A DNA stretch of 43,129 nucleotides from Deltaproteobacteria bacterium (lineage in GTDB: Bacteria; Desulfobacterota; Binatia; Bin18). Positions 33,287 to 41,212 of the stretch are shown piece after piece. The stretch covers positions 1 to 43,129 of the forward strand of contig VGTJ01000024.1 in NCBI GenBank assembly GCA_016874775.1, written 5' to 3'. The notes under the pieces are model-generated. The model made no database searches, was not told where the DNA came from, and saw only the letters and a program-made list of their open reading frames with translations. How positions within the stretch are numbered: the stretch's first letter is position 1; each line of letters begins with the position of its first letter. The translations under genes and the position numbers were made by a program.

Positions 33287-34624
33287 GTGATTAAGCGATT
33301 CTTTGCAGGACCTTCACGGCTTACCTGGCATCATTGGTGGCAATGCGCCCTTCACGTAAGCGTTTTCTGTTCTTCCCTTGCGTTGGTCTTCGGACTACGT
33401 CGTGCCTTTTTTCTCTTGCTGATACTCCCCTTAGGTTTCATCCCCTTCTCGTATGCGCGGCTACGGTTGCAGCGGATTTTCGATCACGTGCTGAGAACAC
33501 GACCATTCATGAAACGAGGCCTGAGTGGTCTCGGGGTTGTGTGTGATGTCGTTATGGTGGCCCAACTGCTCACCGCAAGAACAGGAGAGCCACTCTTGTT
33601 GTTACACGGTCCTGGTATTTCCTGGGTGGGTCCGATCTGGTTCAGCGCCCATGCCCTATTTTTTCTCGGTGACATGGGGATCACAGTTGGCAGTATGGTA
33701 GTTCGTCGGGTGAGCTCCCTTGTGCCTTCTCGTGTTGCCAGCACCCCAGAGGCGATTGCGTCACCAGAACGCCGCCAATTCCTCCAGGGGATGGGTATTG
33801 TCGGTGCAGGGGCACCATTTTTCATCTCGTTGTCCAACATCAAGCTCTCGTATGATTTTCGTGTCGAAGAGCGCGAACTCTTTTTCCCCCATTGGCCAAG
33901 AGAACTTGACGGACTGCGCATCGCCCATCTCTCCGATATCCACGTGGGTGGGGCAATGAATCGAGCCCGCTTGCTTCGTATGGCCGCGCTGACCAACGCG
34001 GCGCGCCCAGCTATCGTGATGCATACCGGAGATTTTCTGGTTCACCGGACCGGCGATTTTGATGCGCCTCTCTATGAAGCATTGGCACGGATTCGTGCTC
34101 CTTATGGCCAGTGGGCGTGCTTGGGCAACCATGATTTTGATGCACCAGAGCGATTGGTACAGCGTCTTGAGCAAGCGGGAGTGCGCATCTTACGGAATAT
34201 GCTGGTGACACTTTCGATACAGGGTGTTCCGCTCGAAGTCGGCGGGATAGATTACCTGCGTGGCCGCACCACATGGGAAAAGCGTTATGCACAAATTGTG
34301 TCGTCCTGGCCCTCACGCACGGAGGCCCCTCGCATCCTTCTGAACCACGATCCCAGTGCATTTATTGCCCTCCCACCGCGATGCGCCGACTTCGTGTTGT
34401 CTGGCCACACTCACGGAGGTCATGTTGGAGTGCAAATCAGTCGTGACTTCGCACTCACCGTTGTCGGACTCGCTGGGGTTCCAGATCAGGGAATTTTTCA
34501 ACGCCCAGAGATGACGATGTATGTCACCCGTTGTGTCGGATTCTATGGTTACCCCATGCGGTTAGGCATTCCCCCAGAGATTGCGATACTCACAATTCGG
34601 ACGCAGGAGCGATCGATGGTATAG
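33287..34624 (+). CDS. membrane metallophosphoesterase, YkuE-like
   Basis: A 445-residue protein with about four N-terminal membrane segments (within residues 12-140) and a calcineurin-like phosphoesterase domain (about 205-425). Metal-binding motifs are complete: AHLSDIHVGG (Asp217, His219), MHTGDFL, GNHDFD, LLNHDPSAF and LSGHTHGGHVG. Between the two parts stands a twin-arginine-like sequence, ERRQFLQGMGIVGAG (Arg162-Arg163), with a hydrophobic stretch after it. In YkuE-type enzymes a Tat signal starts the protein, so here it may be internal. Likely substrates are UDP-sugar lipids or other phosphodiesters at the membrane, unproven. The GTG start has no clear Shine-Dalgarno site; it lies 86 bases after the glycosyltransferase gene. 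Confidence 0.88.
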   Translation: MIKRFFAGPSRLTWHHWWQCALHVSVFCSSLALVFGLRRAFFLLLILPLGFIPFSYARLRLQRIFDHVLRTRPFMKRGLSGLGVVCDVVMVAQLLTARTGEPLLLLHGPGISWVGPIWFSAHALFFLGDMGITVGSMVVRRVSSLVPSRVASTPEAIASPERRQFLQGMGIVGAGAPFFISLSNIKLSYDFRVEERELFFPHWPRELDGLRIAHLSDIHVGGAMNRARLLRMAALTNAARPAIVMHTGDFLVHRTGDFDAPLYEALARIRAPYGQWACLGNHDFDAPERLVQRLEQAGVRILRNMLVTLSIQGVPLEVGGIDYLRGRTTWEKRYAQIVSSWPSRTEAPRILLNHDPSAFIALPPRCADFVLSGHTHGGHVGVQISRDFALTVVGLAGVPDQGIFQRPEMTMYVTRCVGFYGYPMRLGIPPEIAILTIRTQERSMV

Positions 34625-34792
34625 AGACCTGAGTGAAGAGAGCGGAAGCAAACTACGAAGGATGAGGAAGGGAAGACCATGAACTTTCTTTCGGTACGCT
34701 CAAAGCGGTAGCTAAGGCCCCAGCACAAAACCGTTGGCCCACGGACCTGGACTCTCAGACAGCACCGTGCTAAGTCCGCGAAATCATTCTGT

Positions 34793-34888
34793 GGAGGAGG
34801 ATGGGGCCCGGTGGCCCCACCGGTCTTCAAAACCGAGTTGCGCGGCGTAACGTTGCGCGGATGGTTCGACTCCATCCCTTCTCCGCCA
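34793..34888 (+). tRNA. selC: tRNA-Sec (anticodon TCA), CCA encoded
   Basis: The sequence begins GGAGGAGG and ends CCTTCTCC-G-CCA, an 8-bp acceptor stem with one G-T pair, as expected for bacterial selenocysteine tRNA. The anticodon loop is CTTCAAA with TCA at 34827-34829, which reads UGA. The D arm has a long GC stem (GGGGC/GCCCC), the T arm is GATGG-TTCGACT-CCATC, and there is a long variable arm (GTTGCGCGGCGTAACGTTGC). Length is 96 bases including the encoded CCA. The convergent selA gene starts its 3' end 92 bases away, confirming the role. Confidence 0.95.
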
Positions 34889-34909
34889 AGATGAAGTCTC
34901 ATTCTTCTT

Positions 34910-34943
34910 CCCCTCATCCTGACCTTCTCCCTCAGGGAGAAGG
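34910..34943. repeat. REP-like hairpin, second copy of the 3377 family
   Basis: CCCCTCATCCTGACC, then TTCTCCCTCAGGGAGAAGG, is the reverse complement of the copy at 3377-3411 apart from the loop. It includes the perfect hairpin CCTTCTCCC/GGGAGAAGG. It lies between tRNA-Sec and the 3' end of selA and may end both transcripts. Confidence 0.7.
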
Positions 34944-34980
34944 AACCTGGTGCTCAGTGAGGTAAGGAGCCCCCTGGTCA

Positions 34981-36369
34981 TTATGGCTGCAGAAGCAATT
35001 CTTCAGCGGCAAAAATCCCGCGCAGGTCAAGGAAAAATGTACCGTCATGAATGCGCCCAAGGATCGGGGAATCCGAAGCACGAAAGCGTACCGCGACTTT
35101 CTCGGGTGATAACTTGGTGTGACGTATAGCAATCGCGCGGCTGGAAATCTCTTCTTCTGGAAGCGTGCCACTGCCAATCTGAGCTTTGGTGTCCTCGACG
35201 GTGATCGTAAAGCCATCGCCGAGTTGCTGCTGTAGTAAAGGTACAACCTGCGCTGCGATCGTATCCATCTCTGCACGTGAGCGAGTCAGCCAACGTAATG
35301 TTGGGAGAGCAGCTACTAAGTCTGGATCCCGACGATAGAGGCGTAGCGTTGCGCTCAACGCTGCAAGGGTCAGTTTACCAACACGCAACGCACGTTTGAG
35401 TGGGTTTTTCTTGATGCGAGTAATATATTCTTTGCGTCCGACAATGATCCCCGCTTGTGGTCCACCTAACAGCTTGTCACCACTAAACGTGACCACATCA
35501 GCTCCCGTAGCGATTCGCTCGGCAACAACGGGCTCTTTCGGTAAGCCAAAAGCAGAGAGATCGATTAACGCTCCGGCTCCGAGGTCTTCCATCACTGGGA
35601 TCTGGCGCTCGCGACCAAGGCCGACTAATTCGTTCAGATCAACCGCACTGCTAAATCCAATGATCCGATAGTTACTAGGGTGAACTTTGAGTAAGACGCC
35701 AGTTTGTGGTGTAATCGCATCCGCGTAATCCGAAATTCGCGTACGGTTTGTCGTGCCAACTTCATGCAGAGTGACACCGCTCTTACGCATGACATCGGGA
35801 ATGCGGAATGAGCCACCTATCTCAATCAACTCGCCGCGTGAGACGATCCCCTCTTTCCCCTCAGCAAGTGAGTTCAAGGCAAGTAGAACAGCAGCCGCAT
35901 TGTTATTGACGACAGTAACAGCTTCGGCGCCGGTTAACGCAAGGAGGTCGTCGGCAACAACATCATCGCGATCTCCACGTCCGGCTTCGCTCAGATCATA
36001 TTCAAGCGTAACCGGCGACCCGCCGACACGAACGATTTCATCAAGCGCAGCCTTGGCCAATAAAGCGCGACCAAGATTCGTGTGTAACACCGTACCAGTA
36101 GCGTTAATCACTGACTGTAACGGCGAACGATCTTCCTGAGCAACGGCACTAGCGACGTGGCCCGCAATCTCGCTCTCGCTGAGCGTAACCGGAGTTGCAT
36201 TCGCACGAATCTCTTGTCGGATCGCCATCAATGTCTCGCGGACCTTGTCGGTGATATAGGAACGGTTGTATCTCTGTAGCAGGTGACCTACAGTGGGCGT
36301 GGAGAGTAGCTTTTCGACCGAGGGGAGTGCACGTAATTGCGCGTGTTTGGTTTCGTGTATTTGTTCCAT
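34981..36369 (-). CDS. selA: L-seryl-tRNA(Sec) selenium transferase SelA
   Basis: A 462-residue PLP enzyme that converts seryl-tRNA(Sec) to selenocysteinyl-tRNA(Sec) using selenophosphate. The PLP lysine is Lys299 in TFSGDKLLGGPQAGIIVG. Other family marks are LRALPSVEKLL at the N-terminus, INATGTVLHTNLGRALLA, TVVNNNAAAVLLAL, VSRGELIEIGGSFRIPDVM and LKVHPSNYRIIGF. Length is normal for SelA. The ATG with complement at 36367-36369 (MEQIHETKHAQ) is chosen by alignment with the family; the frame extends ten codons further. selB and selD are not in the window. The tRNA-Sec gene lies just downstream on the opposite strand. Confidence 0.96.
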   Translation of the reverse strand: MEQIHETKHAQLRALPSVEKLLSTPTVGHLLQRYNRSYITDKVRETLMAIRQEIRANATPVTLSESEIAGHVASAVAQEDRSPLQSVINATGTVLHTNLGRALLAKAALDEIVRVGGSPVTLEYDLSEAGRGDRDDVVADDLLALTGAEAVTVVNNNAAAVLLALNSLAEGKEGIVSRGELIEIGGSFRIPDVMRKSGVTLHEVGTTNRTRISDYADAITPQTGVLLKVHPSNYRIIGFSSAVDLNELVGLGRERQIPVMEDLGAGALIDLSAFGLPKEPVVAERIATGADVVTFSGDKLLGGPQAGIIVGRKEYITRIKKNPLKRALRVGKLTLAALSATLRLYRRDPDLVAALPTLRWLTRSRAEMDTIAAQVVPLLQQQLGDGFTITVEDTKAQIGSGTLPEEEISSRAIAIRHTKLSPEKVAVRFRASDSPILGRIHDGTFFLDLRGIFAAEELLLQP

Positions 36370-36453
36370 TGCGGCTGCAGCTTGGCATAGGGGTCTCACA
36401 CGCGCAACAGTAGAGGAAGAACAGCTTCTTTACGCTTTTCGGAGGAGGAATGT

Positions 36454-37551
36454 ATGGCAACTTCGGCAGCACCATATCGGACAACCATTGGACAACAAGA
36501 GGAGAAGATTGCCCACTTTCTCCGCACGTTTGAAGCGCAACAAGAGAAGATTCACCTCGCCAAAATCCATGAGAGCAAACAAGCATTGTTCGATGCGTTG
36601 GGCGATCTGTTTCCCCCCTTGAATGCCGAATTAGAGGGACTGACACCACCGGCAGGAGAGGAGAAGTTTCACCAGCAATGGAAAGACGCTGTTGCCTCTC
36701 TCGAAGATGCGTATACGTCGTTTCTCTCCGGCTCTGCAGGCAACTTTATGGCTGCCTATTTTCAGAGTCGTCATGCCTTCTCGCAAGGGAAGTATCAACT
36801 GTACAGTATGCGTACCCAGTTACCGACGGTGCACAAGTATTGGGTCTTGCCTGAAGCAGCCGCGCGCTTAGCCGAGTTAGAGACACCAGCCAGCGCAAAC
36901 CAAGCAACTACTGGTGTGCTGCATCGTCCCGTTTCGGATCAACATGGTGAGTATTCTTTATATGTCCCAGAACATTACGACCCCAACCGCCGCTGGCCGC
37001 TGATTATCGCGCTCCACGGTGGACATGGTCGTGGCGATGACTATCTCCTCACCTGGCTGCGCTCGGCCAAGAGCAATGGCTACATCGTGCTCTCACCGAA
37101 ATCCCTGAGCAACACCTGGTCACTGATGCAGCCCAGTATCGATATTCGCTCGATCCTGACAATGGTCGAGGAACTCATGGATGAGTACACCATCGATACC
37201 AGTCGCATCTTTGCGTCTGGCCTTTCCGACGGTGGAACATTTAGTTATGCCATCGGATTGCATTGCCCCAAGTTGTTTGCCGGTATTGCGCCGATCGCCG
37301 CCTCTGGCGTGTTTCCTGGCTGGATAGGCTCGCCTGACGCAAAACGGTTACCGATGTATGTGGTCCACGGTGGACAAGATTTCATCTTTCCAGTCGCGAT
37401 GGCGCGGGCAACCACGAATCAACTGATCGAGAACGGCTTCAACGTCATCTATAAAGAACTCCCTGAGTGGGGACATGCGTGCACGTATTCGATTAATGAA
37501 ACGATGGTCTTACCGTGGTTCGATAACCTCCCTTCCCGACCGGGAGCATAG
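36454..37551 (+). CDS. alpha/beta hydrolase (PHB-depolymerase/esterase-like)
   Basis: A 365-residue protein with a helical N-terminal part (about 1-150) and an alpha/beta-hydrolase domain. The catalytic triad can be read as Ser in GLSDGG (FASGLSDGGTFSYA), Asp in VVHGGQDFIFPV and His in LPEWGHACTYS. The oxyanion strand is PLIIALHGGHGRGDD. The pattern fits the esterase/polyhydroxybutyrate-depolymerase-like group that cleaves esters. There is no signal peptide, so it should be cytosolic. GGAGGAGG stands 5 bases before the ATG. It is divergent from selA across about 85 bases. The N-terminal helical region is not recognised and may oligomerise or shape substrate access. The substrate is unknown. 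Confidence 0.85.
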   Translation: MATSAAPYRTTIGQQEEKIAHFLRTFEAQQEKIHLAKIHESKQALFDALGDLFPPLNAELEGLTPPAGEEKFHQQWKDAVASLEDAYTSFLSGSAGNFMAAYFQSRHAFSQGKYQLYSMRTQLPTVHKYWVLPEAAARLAELETPASANQATTGVLHRPVSDQHGEYSLYVPEHYDPNRRWPLIIALHGGHGRGDDYLLTWLRSAKSNGYIVLSPKSLSNTWSLMQPSIDIRSILTMVEELMDEYTIDTSRIFASGLSDGGTFSYAIGLHCPKLFAGIAPIAASGVFPGWIGSPDAKRLPMYVVHGGQDFIFPVAMARATTNQLIENGFNVIYKELPEWGHACTYSINETMVLPWFDNLPSRPGA

Positions 37552-37713
37552 GCTAGATGTCCGATTACCTCGTACAACTAGTGACCGATGTAAAAGTCCC
37601 ATTTTTCTTTGTTATTTAAGACTTTGGCGCCACGCCCCGATACGATATAGTAGAGACGGCAAAAAAGTACCGGGGGTTCACGTCGTTCTAGTGACGGGCA
37701 GTTGGCAACTTCT

Positions 37714-39111
37714 ATGGAACAACTTGGTGTCATTATTCTCGCGGCTGGGCTTGGCAAGCGTATGCGCTCTACCCAGCCGAAAGTGCTTCACTCATTAGCC
37801 GGGAAACCGCTTCTCTCACGAGTCATCGCCGCAACACAGCGGTTACACCCTGATCGCCTCGTTGTTGTCGTGGGCCACAAAGCCGAGGAGGTTCAACGTG
37901 TCTGTGGTGGTGAGGGCATTCACTTTGCCATCCAGCGTGAGCAACGTGGGACCGGCGACGCGGTACGTTCAGCACAAGCAGCGTTGCGCGATTTTCAGGG
38001 AGATATCCTCATTGCTTGTGGGGATACTCCGTTGTTGACCACAACCACCCTGGCACAGTTCGTCCAGGAGCATCACGCGCGCAAAGCGGCACTGTCGGTG
38101 CTCACCGTCGAACTCCCTGATCCTGGCAATTATGGACGCGTCATTCGCACGTCAACTGGACAAATTGTGAAAATTGTCGAGGCTCGTGATGCTTCCGCTG
38201 AAGAACGGGCAGTGCGAGAAATCAATTCTGGTATCTATTGTGTCAAAGCGTCCTTCCTGTTTCCCGCACTCGAAAAGTTACAACCCCAGAATGCCCAAGG
38301 AGAATACTATCTTACCGATATTATCTCCCAGGCGGTTGCCGCCGGGTTGCCAACCCAAGCGGTCTTAACAAAGAACGCTCACGAAGTCGAAGGCATTAAC
38401 TCCAGAGAGGAACTAGCAGTTATGGAGAAAACTCGACAAGCACAATTACGGAGTCATTGGATGTCGATGGGCGTCACGCTTGAAGACCCAGATACCGTGT
38501 ACATCGGCGAAGACGTCACTATTGGCCAAGACACGGTCATCGGTCCAAACACCCAACTGAAAGGTAAGACAACGATCGGCTCACGTTGCCGGATCGATGG
38601 CAGTGCCTACATCGAGGACTGCACTATTGGTGAGGATGTCCAGGTCTACTTTTCCGTCGTCCTCCGGGAGAGCGAACTTGGGAATCATACCAGCGTCGGC
38701 CCGTTTGCCCATTTGCGCGGTGGAGCAACGCTCGCGACAAAAGCAGAGATTGGCAACTTCGTCGAGGTGAAAAAGTCGTACATCGGTGAACATTCAAAAG
38801 CCAAACATCTCGCCTATCTTGGCGATGCAGAGGTCGGACGAGACTCAAACATTGGTGCAGGTACGATCACCTGCAACTACGACGGCTTCACCAAGCAGAA
38901 GACCAAGATTGGCGATCGTGTCCAGGTCGGGTCCGATACCACACTGATTGCGCCGATTACCATCGCTGACGATGTCTATATCGCAACGGCCACGACCGTT
39001 CGTCAAGACGTTCCTGCCGGAGCACTTGTCTTCAACACACGTGAAGAACAAACCCGTGCGGGCTGGACAGCAGCGAAGCGGGCGAAAGAAGCGGCAAAGA
39101 AGGCAAGTTAA
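37714..39111 (+). CDS. glmU: bifunctional GlcNAc-1-P uridyltransferase / GlcN-1-P acetyltransferase GlmU
   Basis: A 465-residue cytoplasmic enzyme making UDP-GlcNAc for peptidoglycan and lipopolysaccharide. The N-terminal pyrophosphorylase domain has LAAGLGKRMRSTQPKVLH and GTGDAVRSAQ, with ACGDTPLL for metal binding. The C-terminal left-handed beta-helix begins near VTLEDPDTVYIGEDVTIG and contains the acetyltransferase residues in GNFVEVKKSYIG, AKHLAYLGDAEVG and NIGAGTITCNYDG. Length is typical (about 455-460). The ATG at 37714 is chosen to match the family start; the frame opens at a TTG four codons earlier, and no strong Shine-Dalgarno site is seen. glmS follows after repeat locus E, so the pathway genes are adjacent. 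Confidence 0.97.
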   Translation: MEQLGVIILAAGLGKRMRSTQPKVLHSLAGKPLLSRVIAATQRLHPDRLVVVVGHKAEEVQRVCGGEGIHFAIQREQRGTGDAVRSAQAALRDFQGDILIACGDTPLLTTTTLAQFVQEHHARKAALSVLTVELPDPGNYGRVIRTSTGQIVKIVEARDASAEERAVREINSGIYCVKASFLFPALEKLQPQNAQGEYYLTDIISQAVAAGLPTQAVLTKNAHEVEGINSREELAVMEKTRQAQLRSHWMSMGVTLEDPDTVYIGEDVTIGQDTVIGPNTQLKGKTTIGSRCRIDGSAYIEDCTIGEDVQVYFSVVLRESELGNHTSVGPFAHLRGGATLATKAEIGNFVEVKKSYIGEHSKAKHLAYLGDAEVGRDSNIGAGTITCNYDGFTKQKTKIGDRVQVGSDTTLIAPITIADDVYIATATTVRQDVPAGALVFNTREEQTRAGWTAAKRAKEAAKKAS

Positions 39112-39238
39112 GAGTGAAAAGTGAAGAGTGAAGAATGAAAAAGGGACCTAGGTGGAATCGCCTTTTTTATTCACTCTTATCTCTATTCTTCACTAACCGC
39201 CTACTGACTACTGAATGCTGACTACTGACTACTTACTA
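39111..39238. repeat. heptad-phased arrays with A/T-rich hairpin (locus E)
   Basis: From the last base of glmU the words AGAGTGA, AAAGTGA, AGAGTGA, AGAATGA, AAAAGGG follow in 7-base phase. After the loop the complement-type words (TTATTCA, CTCTTAT, CTCTATT, CTTCACT) follow. Then a different array CTACTGA, CTACTGA, ATGCTGA, CTACTGA, CTACTTA runs up to the glmS ribosome-binding region. The centre, AAAAAGG (39138-39144) with CCTTTTT (39161-39167), could serve as a terminator after glmU. Confidence 0.75.
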
Positions 39239-39248
39239 TGAGGTTTTT

Positions 39249-41075
39249 ATGTGCGGAATCATTGGCTACATTGGGCACCGTGAAGCAGCCCCAGTTCTTC
39301 TGCAAGGATTGAAGCGACTAGGATATCGCGGGTACGACTCCGCCGGAGTCGCAGTCTTTAACGGAAAAATCGAAGTCCGTCGCTCAGTCGGCAAACTCAC
39401 GAATCTCGACCAACTTCTACGCGAGAGTCCGGTTCACGGCGCCATTGGCATGGGTCATACGCGCTGGGCCACTCATGGTCGGCCATCTGAAGCCAATGCC
39501 CATCCCCATCGCGCTGGAAAAATCGTGGTGATTCACAATGGCATCATTGAGAATTACCTGGAGCTGCGCCGTGAGTTAACGGCAAAGGGACGTACCTTTA
39601 ATTCTGAAACTGATACCGAAGTCATTTCTCACCTGATCGATGAATTCGTGAAGGAGGGGCTCTCCTTCGCACAAGCGACACGGGCAACATTACAACGGTT
39701 AGAAGGCGCGTTTTCTATCGTGACTCTTTGTGAGGACGAACCCGGTAAAATTCTCACTGCAAAGAATGCAACCCCAATCGTCATCGGCCTTGGCGAAGGG
39801 GAGAACTTTGTTGCCTCCGACGTTCCCGCTGTGCTCGATTACACACGCAAGGTCGCGTTCCTTGATGACGGCGAAATGGCAGAGATCACCCGTGATAACG
39901 TAACGATCACCGATTTTCACGGTCATCTGATTGAGCGTGCACCGCGGCAAATCACGTGGGATACGCTGACCGCGCAGAAAGGTGGTTACAAGCACTTTCT
40001 GCTCAAAGAAATTCACGAACAGCCGCAGGCGATTATCGATACGATGCGTGGCCGCTTGCTCGTCAATGATGGCGAAGTGTCACTTGGTGAGTTAGAAGAA
40101 CATGCGGAACTGCTTGACTCGGTCAAACGCATCACACTCGTCGCTTGTGGCACTGCCTGGCATGCGTGTCTGGTAGGCAAATTCTTTTTGGAAGAGCTTG
40201 CCCGTATTCCTGCAGAAGTCGATTACGGCAGTGAGTTTCGCTACCGACGGTCTCCCCTTGATTCTGGCACGTTGGTACTGGCGGTATCTCAGTCCGGCGA
40301 AACCGCAGATACACTTGCAGCCCTTGAGGGTGGACGTGCATGCGGAGCGAAAACCTTGGCGATTTGTAATGTCATTGATGCCTCGATTCCACGCAAGGCC
40401 GATGCCACGATTTACACCCATGCTGGACCGGAAATCAGCGTCGCTTCAACCAAGGCATTCACCACCCAGGTAACCGCGCTATATTTACTTGCAGTCTATT
40501 TGGGTCGGCGTCGTGGCGTGCTCGACAAAGCCACCAGCAGCAAGCTCATTGAAGACATCGTCAATCTGCCACATCAAGTGCAAGAGGTCCTGAAGAAAGA
40601 CAAGCAGATAGAAAAGATTGCCAAAAAATATGGCCAAGCAAAGGACTTTCTCTATCTCGGTCGTGGCGTGAATTATCCTATCGCACTGGAAGGTGCTCTC
40701 AAGCTGAAAGAAATTTCCTATATTCATGCCGAAGGTTACCCGGCGGGAGAAATGAAACACGGCCCGATCGCATTGATTGATGAAGAAATGCCAGTGGTCG
40801 TACTGCTACCGAAAGACCCAGTCTATGCCAAGACCTTGAGCAATATGAAAGAGGTTGAGGCTCGTGGGGGACGGATCATCGCTATTACAGACGCTCCCTC
40901 CCCAGAGCTTGAAGAGATTGCCTGGGAAGTCATCGAAGTTCCCAGCACCAACCATCTGCTTATGCCAGTCCTGATTACGATCCCGCAGCAGCTGTTGGCC
41001 TATCATATCGCGGTCTATCGCGGGACGGATGTCGATCAGCCACGTAACCTGGCCAAGAGCGTGACGGTCGAGTAA
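39249..41075 (+). CDS. glmS: glutamine-fructose-6-phosphate aminotransferase GlmS
   Basis: A 608-residue enzyme that makes glucosamine-6-phosphate from fructose-6-phosphate and glutamine, the first step to UDP-GlcNAc. The N-terminal glutaminase starts MCGIIGYIGHREAAPVLL, with Cys2 becoming the nucleophile, and has GYDSAGVAV, GHTRWATHG and HNGIIENY. Two SIS domains follow, with VACGTAWHACLVGKFFLE, VSQSGETADTLAALEGG, SVASTKAFTTQV and the C-terminal end NLAKSVTVE. Length is standard. The ATG follows GAGG by 5 bases. No glmS ribozyme could be recognised in the 137-base upstream gap, which is filled by the heptad array; control must differ from the Firmicutes type. It forms the UDP-GlcNAc gene pair with glmU. 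Confidence 0.98.
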   Translation: MCGIIGYIGHREAAPVLLQGLKRLGYRGYDSAGVAVFNGKIEVRRSVGKLTNLDQLLRESPVHGAIGMGHTRWATHGRPSEANAHPHRAGKIVVIHNGIIENYLELRRELTAKGRTFNSETDTEVISHLIDEFVKEGLSFAQATRATLQRLEGAFSIVTLCEDEPGKILTAKNATPIVIGLGEGENFVASDVPAVLDYTRKVAFLDDGEMAEITRDNVTITDFHGHLIERAPRQITWDTLTAQKGGYKHFLLKEIHEQPQAIIDTMRGRLLVNDGEVSLGELEEHAELLDSVKRITLVACGTAWHACLVGKFFLEELARIPAEVDYGSEFRYRRSPLDSGTLVLAVSQSGETADTLAALEGGRACGAKTLAICNVIDASIPRKADATIYTHAGPEISVASTKAFTTQVTALYLLAVYLGRRRGVLDKATSSKLIEDIVNLPHQVQEVLKKDKQIEKIAKKYGQAKDFLYLGRGVNYPIALEGALKLKEISYIHAEGYPAGEMKHGPIALIDEEMPVVVLLPKDPVYAKTLSNMKEVEARGGRIIAITDAPSPELEEIAWEVIEVPSTNHLLMPVLITIPQQLLAYHIAVYRGTDVDQPRNLAKSVTVE

Positions 41076-41088
41076 TGCCTGCCTTGTA

Positions 41089-41110
41089 GAGACGCGACAA
41101 GTCGCGTCTC
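41089..41110. repeat. perfect hairpin after glmS
   Basis: GAGACGCGAC and its complement GTCGCGTCTC stand around a two-base loop, a perfect 10-bp stem. It lies 13 bases after the glmS stop. CCCCACCC follows rather than a T-run. The TAGAGACGCGA-type sequence is a known kind of dispersed REP hairpin; it may also end the glmS transcript. Confidence 0.6.
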
Positions 41111-41212
41111 CCCACCCGGCTCTCCCCTTTCCCAATCCCCAGAACAACCCTCTACGCTCACAAACACCGTGTGTGCTATATATTGTCCCGCTCGACGGAA
41201 GAGAGGGACGTT

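Noticed and set aside
34549-34917. 122-residue minus-strand open frame
   Set aside because: It runs antisense through tRNA-Sec and its upstream gap, with no protein-like features.
39111-39248. glmS ribozyme upstream of glmS
   Set aside because: The gap is filled by heptad repeats and lacks the conserved ribozyme core sequences; the distance is also too short.
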